Shown here: in pieces, positions 48,255-59,206 of the stretch | How the letters are laid out: the number at the start of each line of letters is the position of its first letter | Numbering within the stretch: position 1 is the stretch's first letter | Assembly (NCBI GenBank): GCA_023052935.1 | Contig: CM041292.1 | Location: 148,180,439 to 148,244,438, forward strand | Length of the DNA stretch: 64,000 bases | Direction of reading: 5' to 3' | Source: Piezodorus guildinii | Taxonomy: Eukaryota; Arthropoda; Insecta; Hemiptera; Pentatomidae | Program-made: the position numbers and the translations under genes | Notes under the pieces: model-generated | Databases searched by the model: none | What the model was told of the DNA's origin: nothing | What the model saw: the letters and a program-made list of their open reading frames with translations, nothing else

Positions 48255-50221
48255 CCAAAAACTTGAAATTAATGAAATTGGTTTGAACACAGGCTTAACG
48301 GGTAAAAGAGGATTTTTTTTTTTTTCTTATCCTCTAAATTTATTTACAAAATAAATACACAAAAACTGCGGGTAAAAGAGGATAAATCAAAATATCTTAC
48401 TTAAACAATTTTAAAAAAGTTTTTTTTTTTAGATAATAATACTTTAAAGACTGATCAAATAAATGCCGATAAAGTTGACTGATCGAGACAATTTCATCAG
48501 AATACAATTATGAACCACAATGATGACCAACAAACACTGTTACGATCGTACAAACAATGAATTAGGTATTTCTTCATCGTATATTTAATATACTTTTTGC
48601 ATATGATATAGAAGTGGATTTGTCAACAACACTCGTTGTTAATTGTTAGATAGTAATATTTAAAACAATTATCCACAGAGTTTTTAGAATTGTATTCAGT
48701 TCTATTTCTTATCCTGCTTCCCAACAGGCTAGAACAAGGATGTTAAAGATAATATTTCTGTTTTATTGTACATAAATGGTAAATAAAATATTTATATTAT
48801 TCATAATACTATTATCAGAACTATTTAATAAACTGTTTCATTTCATGTAACAAACGCATTTGGACGTGTTATGCTGTGCTCAAAGTTTAAGTTTTATTCC
48901 ATACCTCTTTTTGCATGCCTTAATGTCTTTTTCTTTAATTTCCAATGATAACCTCAAATATTAAAAATAAACGAGAAATGAGAATATTGTTCTATATTTA
49001 AATATATTTTAAAAGCACTTTATGGCTCTATGTCTTTTTTTTTAAAAAGCAGCGGAAAATTATAATTTGAATGTACAGATGTCTGTGAAGGGCTCTGTAA
49101 ATAATAGCAAAAATATAACTCTTAAATATTTCGATGATATTTTTTGAGTTCGATTGAGGACGTTAAGAGCAGATGGCGTAAGACCTCAGAATAACATTAC
49201 AATGATTATTACTAGTTCAAGGGTAATATAATCTTATTGTTTTTAAAATAGATAAGGATTTAAAAAAAAAAAAAAAAAAAAAAAAAGAGTTCAGACACTA
49301 CAAAAATATTTATTAATAAACCTTATCAATCTTATCTTCCTGTTAAAATAGGAATGAATGAAAAAAAAATTCTCTGACTCAGCAGTTATTTAAAAATTGA
49401 ATAAATAAATTATGTCATCTCTTAAAAGTTCAGAATCCGAAAATTCTTCAATGGTATGAATTATATAGTTCTTTATATTCACAAACGTTGTTAGACTATC
49501 CAATTTTATAATCCTGAAAACTACAACGTAATTAAGCCTTTTTTTTTTTCTCTATTCGAGCAGTATGTATTGGATTAACATAAATACTAAAAGTAAAACA
49601 AAAATCTACAATTTGAGAACAGATAAAACGTTAATTTACATAGTACAGTAGTATAAGCTCTCTAAAATCAACAGTAAGTAATATTTTTATTTCTTTTTCT
49701 TATTTATTTAAGGTAAACAAATGTTTTTGAGAATATAATTGTATACTAATGTATATTTTTGTTTTATTTTAAATTATGAAGTTTTGTAATTGACCGTGAT
49801 AAAATAAGTTTCAGGTATTCTCAATGATTTGTCAAACATATCAAGCAAGAAAAATATAAATGGGAAATTCCACTAAATGAATAAAAATTACATGGGAACA
49901 AAAGAAGATGAGAAATATTCATTTAAAAAAAATGAAATTACAGTTAATATTATTATGTTATTAGTACTAAAAAATGCAATATTTTTATAAAAATCTGTAA
50001 TTGTCTTAAGAAGATGCTAAAGTATAAAAAATTTATAGCATATAGTTTTTGTTTTTTACATTAACATATCAGGGAAATTCGTGTAAATTTACGATACACT
50101 CATTTTTTTTTAATACAGAATTTTGTAAAATATTACATATTTTATATGCAAATGTACAAATTTACTTATAAGTTGTATAAGTTTTTTCTAACGTTATGAA
50201 AAATTGGTTCTGCTCACTTAC

Positions 50222-50323
50222 CTATAACAAGAACATGTGTCCCTCCTTTGTACTACTTACTACACCGGCTTAAGGCACTTGTACTACTTATGGCACTGCG
50301 TGAAGATCGAGCGAAGAATCACT
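50222..50323 (-). other. Noncoding first exon of UGT copy 3
   Basis: It ends in a consensus donor TTATAG|GTAAGT. It is longer than in copies 1 and 2 because a GTACTACTTA-containing segment of about 30 bp is duplicated inside it. The start is inferred from TCAGT at 50321-50325. Confidence 0.65.
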
Positions 50324-50352
50324 GACTGGTGATAGAGTTCTCCCCTTTAATA
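50321..50352 (-). promoter_or_regulatory. Core promoter of UGT copy 3
   Basis: TATTAAAG at 50345-50352 lies just under 30 bp from a TCAGT initiator at 50321-50325, followed by GATTCTTCGCTCGA as in copy 1. This is the best-preserved promoter of the three. Confidence 0.62.
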
Positions 50353-50686
50353 TACCCAGCCTTGAATGTTATTTACTTGCTCAAGAAGAGGCCATTACGA
50401 ATAAAATTACACACTCATCATTTCATACACAGATATATATGTGTGTGTGTGTGTGTGTATACATTATACCAACACTTTATACTGGGTGTCTAATAAATGT
50501 CTCATCATATTGTGAAAGCACATACTAGACCTTCAGAGTAACAAAAAAAAGTTCATATAATCCAATGTCTGATTCTCAACGGTTAGGGAGGAAAATCATA
50601 TTTTTAGTATATTGCTGTAATCCATGGAATTTACCAGAAAAAACTTTAATGCATGCACTTGGTGTGCACGCACAGAAAAAAAATCT

Positions 50687-51445
50687 GGTGCGGGCAACAC
50701 ACGACTTTCACTTACCTCCATTTTTAACATCAATGAAAGAATTTTCAAATACAGTTAGAGATACGATTTAATACGTAGAAATACGGGAAACTATTAAAGT
50801 ATTAATTAAATTAAATTTCTCTAGAAACATGTGTTTTATTAAAAAATCTATTATATTATTATCTAAAACAATCACTTAGTTTAATCGGCTTTTTATCACT
50901 CTCTTAATTTTTAAAAGCTTGTGTATAAGATGATATTTTTTCTAAAATCTTTAGCTTTCCAACGGTATATCATACATGTATAGTACAGTTCTTATCTTCA
51001 AAAACGAAAAATTGCATTAAAAAAATAGTTTTTCTGGTTTCTCCTTTAGTTGGGTATCGAATTCCTTCAATTTATATATTTACCAGTTTTTCATCAGTAG
51101 TAACAAAAAAAATATAGTTATTTTTATAGAATCTACAAAATTAAAGGTACTTTACATGAAGAAAATTTAAAATTTCGGCATTTAAGCCCTGTCAGACCAT
51201 TTTAATCAGAATAAAACCTAGATGATATGAAAGCCCATTACATTTTACATCGATGTAGCGAGTTTAATCAAAATCGTCGGGACCGTTTTTGAGAAAATCG
51301 AAAAAGGTGCAAAATGCATCGTATAAAGTGCCTCTTCTGATAAGCTCATTTTGATGAAAAAAGTTTTGTCACGTCTCGGGCGTATAGTTGTCTTAAATAT
51401 GAAATTTCAGTTTCATAGGACTTACCGTTTCAGCCCGGGAGTTAC

Positions 51446-51476
<31 letters not shown>

Positions 51477-51497
51477 TTCGTTTTCGCGCTGGACTTA

Positions 51498-51535
<38 letters not shown>

Positions 51536-51655
51536 CTTTTTGCGGGACTTGGTTATTTGGACTCAGGGGACCCTAAAACGTGTATTTCCGTTGAAAACTG
51601 GAATTCGAAAATTTTCACGATCGCAATACTATATATAGTAAGTGAAAGTAATAAA
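50687..51655 (-). repeat. Repeat X, copy 2 (inverted)
   Basis: The reverse complement of the repeat at 23189-24308 and 54224-55371, with the TTTCACTTACC-type ends at 50708-50721 and near 51640. It contains two CA microsatellites where the other copies have a short TGTG run. Confidence 0.65.
51449..51532. repeat. Two (CA)n microsatellites
   Basis: CA runs at 51449-51474 and 51500-51532, separated by 25 bp and located inside repeat X copy 2. Confidence 0.9.
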
Positions 51656-51697
51656 GTAAGTGCCTCTCAATGTCATACAGAAAATTAAAGGGTTAAG

Positions 51698-52363
51698 GTG
51701 GGTTAGGATAGTTAATCTGCTCCCGCGGCTTTTTCGACTCAAACTTGGGGAATCGATTTGGTATCAAATAAAAATAATTAACCTAAATTTATAGCTTTTT
51801 AATTCAAACGGTTTTCGCGATTTTTTTAAATACCTCTTTTTCCTGATTGCTTTGTGAGAAACAATTGTTTACAGATTTTTCAAAAATACGTTATAATCAA
51901 GAGTCAATACTAAGTTAAATGAAAGATTTTAGAAAAAAGAAAAGTTTTTCATTTTTTTTTCTCCAATTCAAAAATCTCAAAAAAAAAAAAAAAAAAAAAA
52001 CCTGTGTATAGAGGAGTATAAAAGATATTTTCTGAAGAAAAAAATCGGTGTTTGACATTTATCAAAAAAGTTAAAAGAATACACATTTTACTTTTTTTTT
52101 ATCCGCTAAAAATTGGCTTTTCGTTTAAGAATCATGACCATACCATTTTTCATTCATTTGACTCCTACGAATTAATTCATCATTAATTAATTTCAAATTT
52201 TACTATTGAAAAAAATAAAATCGAATTTTTTTTAAACATTTTTAAAAACCATTTGATTTGAAAAGCTACAAATTTGGGCGAATTATTTTTATTCGAGACC
52301 AAGTCAATTCCCCAAATTTAAGTCGAAAAATCCGCAGGGTCAGATTTACCATTCTAACCCGGA
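51698..52363. repeat. Foldback element with about 135-bp inverted termini
   Basis: The left arm (51698-51835) and the reverse complement of the right arm (52230-52363) align well, sharing GGTTAG...AT, TTTTTCGACT, TTTGGGGAAT and GAATAAAAATAATT-type words. The centre is AT-rich with a poly-A run and encodes nothing. This looks like a MITE or foldback element. Confidence 0.72.
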
Positions 52364-52445
52364 TATACACTTCGAATATTTTCAAAAATATGTATGGGTA
52401 TGTAAGTACTTTCATTTAAGTGGAAGCAACTATCAACAATATTTG

Positions 52446-52562
52446 CAGGGCGTGATGACTCTGCTCTATGAAACATCATCGAGAATCACAGGTGAATTCT
52501 TCCAAAAGATTATACAGCGTGGCCAAGGGCCTACAAGGTCTGTCGCGCCACCGGAAAAATTA
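52446..52562 (+). mobile_element. 3' fragment of a family 3 SINE
   Basis: It matches the second half of 11452-11755 (GGAGTGATGAC-like start, GGCCTACANGG, TGTCGCGCC), with no tRNA head. Confidence 0.6.
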
Positions 52563-54223
52563 ATAAATTCTACATGGCGTATGCGAAACTTACTTTCTTA
52601 GTTTCAGGGTTCGACTTATCAACCTGCACCTTTTTACGTTTTTTTGAAAAATAGCTCAAATGATTTATATTAAACGCTCTATAACGATGTTAAATTGAAA
52701 ACGCTTTAATTTCATTTAAGCTTTATCTAAAAAAGTCAGGCATGGTTTATACTATCACTTTTTTTTTTTTTTTTAAATTGCATGTTATTTAAATTTTGTT
52801 TGTTAGAATTAGTTAACTATTTCCTGTTAGAAAAACATAAGTAAATATACATTATGAAATCATTTTATGACCACATATGGATTTATATCTTCTAACAAGT
52901 ATTTCTGGATTTGACAACAAACTTGGTCTGCCAGAAAATTTGACTTTTTTTGTTTTTTTAGTGTATTCAGATCTAAAATTATCTATTAAACTCAAATATT
53001 AAATAACTACCTTTTCTCTTAAAATATTATTGAATTCTAGCCCATAGAAGAGAGAATTTTTCAAAAATTCTACAATGAAATAATCAACACAAAATTTGCT
53101 TAGTGCTTCTATATTCTTATATCTCAGAATATGAAGAACACTTCTGTTCTTAACAAACCACAGGTACTGTATTTTTACATTCTTAGTTAACATTAGCATG
53201 TTATAAACAACAAATTAATAAATTAATTATCATTTCATATTTCAAATTAGGAAAAAAGTTCTTAAAATATCGCTCGTGGTTTCCTCATCTTCTATATAAG
53301 CACTCAGCTTCCTTTTTTTTTTCTCGGAATAGATTTTCGATTCAGATTCCTTGCCAAAATCGTACATGTCTTCCATGCTACGACGACAACCCCTAAGAAC
53401 ACAGCAATTAGAAAGAACACGACATCTAAGAGGTGGAGCTGGATGTATGACAAGCTGAGAGCTTTTGGTTTAAGAACGTCTGGATACTTTATCACATGTT
53501 CTATCCAGAACACAGCTTCGTCCAGAGGTTCTACTGCTCTGTCGCGGAATATTTCGGATCTCCTAGCCATTTTTTCTTTGTACCTGAAAATTCATTTTAC
53601 CGTTATTTATGTTTATCATATTAGGGGGAAAAAAACAACAACAGAGTTCTGATATAAGAAACATTACATCAGAAACCTATACGTTATAATAACCATAAAA
53701 ATGATCTCAACACCTTTTTGCTTCCCCGCAATTCCACACAACAAATATAATATGTTTCATAACTCATCAATTTTTCCTATGCTACAACTAAGAAAAATTT
53801 AAGTAAAAACTAACAAAGTATTCTTCTTCATTAGTGGTGCAGTAATAAAATTGATATCCATAGAATTAAAATTTTGACCGTTTTATCCTTTTAATATTTG
53901 TCTCTTGTATTGTCAGATTACACAAGCTTTACAATTGTTCTACATTAATATTAATGTTAGTCAATTTCGATTGGGCATGCGCCGTAGTACTTTTCTTCGT
54001 CGTGTAACTCATTTCTCAAAAAAGTCTACTGAATTAACACCAAGTTAAAGAGATTCGATTGGAGATTCAATAGAGTTCATCAGTTTCATTATAAATTTTA
54101 GTGAATTCTACACACCAAGTTATCCAACTTTCGAAAAGTGCAAGACCGAATATGAATAAATTTTATATAGCGAAATAACATACATTATGTAATGATCTAA
54201 AACATATTAAAATCTTCAATTTT

Positions 54224-55371
54224 TACTTTAACTTACCTAAATATGAAATATGTATTAAGGGAAACTATTGCGATCGTGAAAATTTTCGAATTCCAGTTTT
54301 CAACGAAAATACACGTTTTAGGGCCTCCTGAGTCATTTTACCAAGTCCCGCAAAAAGGTCTGTGTGTGTGTATATTAAGTCCAGCGTGAAAACGAAAAGT
54401 CCTATAAAATTAAAATTTCATATTTATGACAACTATACGCCCGAGATGTTACAGCAACTTTTTTAGCAATACAGCCACTTTATACAATGAATTTTGCTCT
54501 TATTTACTATTTACTCAAAAAAAGCTCTAACGATTTGATTAAACTTTATCGATGCAAAATCTGATGAGATTTAATATGATGTATGTTTCATTCTGATTGA
54601 AATAGTCTGACAGGGCTTAAATGCCGATATTTCCTGCTCTAAAGTACCTTTAATTTTGTAGTTTTTATGAAATTGGCCATGTCATCTGATTCACAAATAT
54701 ATAAAAGAGGTAAATATATAAGTTGAACGAATGCGATAACCAACTAAAGAAGATAACCGCTAAAATATTTTATTAATGCATTTCTTTGTTTTTTTAACTG
54801 AAGAACAGTAATATACATGTATAATATACTTTTGGAATGCTAAAGATTAAAAAAAAAAATATTATCTTATACATACTATTGCAAACGTTTACGGAGAGTG
54901 ATGAAAAGTCGATACAACAAATTGATTGTCTTCGATAGTAATATAATAGATTATTTAATAAAACGCATGTTAAATATTAAAATCGAATTTAAATAATTCT
55001 TTAACAATTTATTTTAACAGCCTCCTATGCCAAAGGTCACGGGTTAAAACCTGCAAGTGGTCCTAGGATTTTTTAATGGGTTGAAAAAAACCTCAGTTAT
55101 GCCGTCCTTCCAGAGAACGATAAAAGTTGGTTCCAAGCTTGTGTGAAGTCAGGTACTCGTTAAAGAGCTTTATTCTAATAAAACCTGGATATGCGAAATT
55201 TAAGACTCCCACTGTAGCATCGTCCGATTAGCTATAGTACCATAAAGTGACGTTAAATAGATAAAAAAACAACAATTTATTTTCGTTTCTAAATTTGTTT
55301 GAAAATTCTTAAATTAATATAAATAATGGAGGTAAGTGAAACTCGTGTGTTGCCCGCACCAGATTTTGTTT
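54224..55371 (+). repeat. Repeat X, copy 3, interrupted by a SINE
   Basis: The same repeat as 23189-24308, inserted in intron 5 of UGT copy 4. It is split by the SINE at 55016-55270 and resumes with GGAGGTAAGTGAAAC and CGTGTGTTGCCCGCACCAG, which match the inverted copy at 50687-50721. Confidence 0.7.
55016..55270 (+). mobile_element. 5'-truncated family 1 SINE, copy E
   Basis: It begins inside the head (after box A) and includes a mutated box B GGGTTAAAACC, with the body and AT-rich tail of family 1. The target duplication AACAATTTATTTT lies at 55003-55015 and 55271-55283. Confidence 0.82.
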
Positions 55372-56259
55372 ATACAGTGGTGTGCATTGATTTATTCACC
55401 TAATTGAAATTACCTTTTAGGGATTTTAATGAACCTTTTTGTAATTTATTTTTTTTTGGAGTTATTCATTTTTACCTATTACTACAGAATAAAAAAGTGA
55501 TAAATATAAAAGAACAATCATGTATCATAATGTACCCAGCTCATATTTTCATATTAGAAGTATGAAATACCAACAATGTCTTAGGTTCCAATTATTAATA
55601 TAAAGAGCTATTATTTTAAATGAATGCCCCTCTTATTTATAAAACTAATACGTTGCTTACGTTTTATTTGATAAAACTTCCTTCACAATCCTTGATACAT
55701 AATCATTGTTTATCTCGTCAAGCCTCAACATTTTTCCTATGCCTGCTTCTTCGACGAAGCGGAAATTCTTAACCTGGTCTGCGAAGAAGGGTATGCCTAT
55801 CGCAGGAACTCCAAAGTGCACAGCCTCTACAAGACTAAGATAGCCACCGTGAGTAATGAAGAGAACAGTGTTATTGTGTGCTGGAAATATAATGGGTATA
55901 ATTTATTATTAAGCAGGTTAGAATAAACTTATTAACTGTATCAATGTATTTCTCTTGCTACACTAATAGCACATACATTATGGAACCTTCCACATCCTAA
56001 GAATTATTTGAATACATTTTACATTATATGTTATAAATATATTCCGATGCATAAAAATATTCAGACATACAAATTTTAAAGCTAACCTAAGACATCTTGC
56101 TGTGGATACCATTTCTCCAAATGTATATTTTTTGGAAGTTTTCCATCATAACAGTTAGTTTTTGCAACTAATAAAAACGATTTCCCAATATATTACTTTT
56201 GTTTTAATTAATTAAAAAACAAAACAAAAAGAAAACATTATAATGATACACCGACAACT

Positions 56260-56520
56260 TCAAATAAAATATAAAGCATTTTTATTAGTTGTTTTTTCTA
56301 TTTTTAGTCTCAAATGTATTTGATGTGTATAATGTATCATTTTGAGCGAAAGGCTCCGCATAGTCAAACTCGTCTTCTTCCATGTTATATTCAATATTTG
56401 ATCTATTTTGCAGGATTTGAATCCACAATAAGGACAGACAATAGAACAAGTCCACCATTTTGTAGCTGCATTTGTACCACATTTCTCTTTGTATCTACCA
56501 GCCAGCAAAGCCACCGGGTC
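56260..56520 (-). other. Unrecognised possible terminal exon or processed fragment
   Basis: Two minus-strand frames are open. One has a cysteine pair motif CSIVCPYCGFKSCK. The other ends with an acidic stretch NMEEDEFDYAEPF and a stop at about 56285, directly followed by AATAAA. It adjoins the breakpoint of UGT copy 4 and a fragment of repeat X. I do not recognise the protein. Confidence 0.3.
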
Positions 56521-56615
56521 GCAATTTTTTTTGAAAATGTTGCTGTTATACCTCAGGCATATAAGCTTGTAAAATATAAAATTTCAATTTTATAAAAAAT
56601 ATCGTTAAGTGAAAG
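56515..56615 (-). repeat. Repeat X, short fragment (copy 4)
   Basis: It resembles 51340-51420 (GGCATATAAGCTTGTAAAATATAAAATTTC-like region) and then jumps to the AAGTGAAAGTAAT end. Confidence 0.5.
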
Positions 56616-56814
56616 TAATAATTTCACGTTTAATTATATTAAATACTTATTTATTTATAAATTAACCATTTATTTTCGACCAATCAAATTAAAAACATTT
56701 AAAGAAAAGGTTTACAAATTTAATTTTTAAATGTGGTTCATTACATACGATCATTTCTGAAATGACTGGACCAAAAGGCTGCCTCGGCGTGCTGGGCTCT
56801 GAGCTACCTACTAG

Positions 56815-56930
56815 GGGGTCGGATTATTCGGATTGGAGAAACGAATGATCATTCGAACTGAATTGTTTAACGATAATCGAGGGATTATAAGAAGCTCGGA
56901 TAATCGAACGACCCCCTTTTTTTTTTTTTC
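56815..56930. repeat. AT-rich inverted-motif fragment
   Basis: It shares GAGAAACGAATGATCATTCG with the loop of the inverted repeat at 38862-39207 and contains several ATTCG/CGAAT words. Probably a remnant of the same MITE-like family. Confidence 0.4.
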
Positions 56931-57064
56931 TCCTACATAACTCAATGTATGGCGTGATGAATTTGGCGTCGAACGACACCACTACACATGTAAACCAAAT
57001 TTAACGCACTTAAAGTAACTTTTTTTTATTAAACCGCACTAGTTGAAGCCAAAAATTTCTATCA

Positions 57065-57150
57065 TCGGATCCGGTAATATTATTGCGGGATCCGGTTAAC
57101 GTATGATGCTGCCGGATCCGCCGGATTACCGGATCCGGTTTGCCGGATTG
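57065..57150. repeat. Cluster of GGATCCGG palindromic words
   Basis: Six or so copies of CCGGAT/ATCCGG, several as full CGGATCCGG, within 85 bp of otherwise AT-rich DNA. Confidence 0.6.
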
Positions 57151-57799
57151 CAATCCTTATTTCCTAGGTCTTCCACCATGACGTCTATCCTCTAGGAATT
57201 CTAAATCGCTACGTCTTTTTTTTTTTCTTCGTTCTTTTTTTACGTAATTTTTTTATTGTATTGGATAAATCTTTCTGGCTATTAGTAAATACCTTAAACG
57301 AAATTGGCAATTTTTACAAATCGTGCTCTTATTTTCTCATTCACCATTACTTCACAAGTTACAATGGCAGTAATTTAACTATCATAATGTTATGATCAAT
57401 CATATAATTGTAATTGTACCTGTCTATTTTTTTTTAATTTTATGTTTCCTGGTATTAGATAAACAGTTTCGGTTCTTTTTCTTCTTCCAATTTTTTTGAG
57501 TATATTTTTGAGTACAACTTACCAGGAATAAATATCTTACCTGCCAGAAGTACATGAAAATTATGGATACTAAGTTATAAAATGTGTCCCACAATAACTA
57601 CGTATTCATTTGATCTTTGCCGCCTTCTTCTGTAAAAGTCATATATAAATATAAAATTTATTTGCATCTACTGTTAGGAAATACACGATTCTGGAATATA
57701 TTTTTACGTACCACTTCTACCATGTACATACCCATTTATTCTTCAAAAATTATCTATGGCTATCGTGTTGAAACACGGATCGTTTCCGAGAAAATTTTA

Positions 57800-58340
57800 T
57801 TAACTTTAATTGTGTACTGAGTAAGTTTTGTCCAACAACCCTTTGTTTTCGGGATAAATTAAAAAAACAAACAGAAAATGTGCCAACATTTTAGCAAAAA
57901 GTGCGAAAAAAACCCTGTTCCGAGCTACATTTGTGTATGCAAACTTCAGATTCGTTTTCAGCGACCCAAAAAACATAAAGGGTGAAAAAAACCAAACCTT
58001 CCCATGAAAATTCTAATATGCATGGCCTACATTTTTCACGCCCTCTGGCGGCAAAAAAGTTGTTCCCACAAATAAATCTTATCATATGAAAAATGGAGGA
58101 AATTTTAATTACTTGGATTGTGTATATAGTACGTATATAGTTGGATAGTGTATATAGTACACCCTTCGTTTCCGAGATATAGAAAAAAACCCAGAAAATT
58201 TGTGAAAAAAAAAACATGTTCCCGGAAAAACTTTGCCCGCAAACTTCAGATTCATGTTCAGTGACCCAAAAACATAAATGGTGAAAAAATAAAAACTGGA
58301 TTAAAACTTTCCCATGAAAATGCTAATATGACTAGCCTAC
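57800..58340. repeat. Tandem dimer of a roughly 300-bp unit
   Basis: AAACTTCAGATTC, CAGNGACCCAAAAA, TTCCCATGAAAAT and the flanking sequence occur twice, about 300 bp apart (57940 and 58238). Not classified. Confidence 0.6.
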
Positions 58341-58344
58341 CTAC

Positions 58345-58510
58345 CAATTAGCTGAGGGGACTGGCTAGGAAGGATACACCCCGTGTGATAGTAGCACAAC
58401 AGCAGGAGCCCTCATGGGTGCACACGGGTAGAAGGCATGCACCCCATCCTATGAGGAGGATAGGAAGAATGAAGGAGAGAGATGGTAAGTGAATGACGTT
58501 AAATAAAGAT
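58345..58510. other. GC-richer unclassified segment
   Basis: About 165 bp with higher GC than its surroundings (CTGAGGGGACTGGC, CATGGGTGCACACGGG) ending in GACGTTAAATAAAG, a tail like that of family 1 SINEs. It could be a further SINE family, but a tRNA head is not clear. Confidence 0.3.
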
Positions 58511-58851
58511 AGACCACATTATGTTACCAAGGCAGATATACTCTGACATAGGAAGATACCACCTGATAGAAGCAGGTTGTTGATTTGAAGAGCTGAGCTG
58601 CTTCTTGGTATACTCATAAAAAAATGTATATTGTTAATAGCGAGAGTTTCTCTACCAGACTAGTGTCTCGGCCAAAGGTCAAGATACCTCGTGAGGTTTA
58701 TTTGTTATCTTGCAACAGTTACATGAACACAGATATTTACAATGGTGTTAATGAGTTACAATGTGCAATATTATTAAATAGTACGTCTTCACATATTCGG
58801 CCGGTGACCCAAGTAGCCGCCGCTAGCGCTATCTGTGAGTGAAGCATCCGC

Positions 58852-58976
<125 letters not shown>

Positions 58977-59034
58977 TATTTTGTGTGTGTGTGTGTGAGT
59001 AGTTTTATTTTTCTTTCAGTATATATACTATGTA

Positions 59035-59130
59035 TGGACTCCGTTGGAATCACTATCATCATTGTCCTTGGTTTGTGACAGATTGTCATAATTAGTCAAA
59101 ATAAAGGGCAGATAGATAAATTAAACTATG
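59035..59130. other. Conserved UGT 3'-flank block (copy 5)
   Basis: The same block as at 36476-36560, with TGACAGATTGTCA, 80-170 bp downstream of the copy 5 stop codon. Confidence 0.5.
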
Positions 59131-59206
59131 TAAATAAATACGATAGGAAACATATATAAGTGTTTGCGAATGTCGCTTGAAAATTTATCGTTGTCCATGA
59201 AATAAA

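Larger units (their letters stand above)
41884..50221 (-). other. 5' UTR intron of UGT copy 3, enlarged by a LINE
   Basis: The intron is 8.3 kb; without the 4.4-kb Jockey insertion it would be near the 4.1 kb of copies 1 and 2. The acceptor before the ATG reads CTCCAG|ACTACACCAG. A (TA)n/poly-T tract lies at 42680-42726. Regions 43311-43830 and 48245-48330 are the two sides of the insertion and align with 7200-9170 in copy 1 in pieces. Confidence 0.65.
53304..56150 (-). pseudogene. UDP-glycosyltransferase, copy 4, 3' half only
   Basis: Exon 6 (53583-53304, 280 nt), exon 5 (55880-55661, 220 nt) and the last 64 nt of exon 4 (56150-56087) remain. All are open with correct splice borders. Exon 4 stops matching after codons for YDGKLPKNIHLEKW...DVLG read backwards to 56150, where unrelated sequence begins. 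Exons 1-3, the promoter and the catalytic N-terminal half are not found between here and copy 5. The tail is RKKKGS, still KXKXX. Intron 5 is enlarged to 2.1 kb by repeat X with a nested SINE. Without the N-terminal domain no working enzyme is possible. Confidence 0.88.

Noticed and set aside
51449..51532. CRISPR-like regular spacing of two CA arrays
   Set aside because: These are simple dinucleotide repeats inside a eukaryotic interspersed repeat. No CRISPR array is present anywhere in the window.
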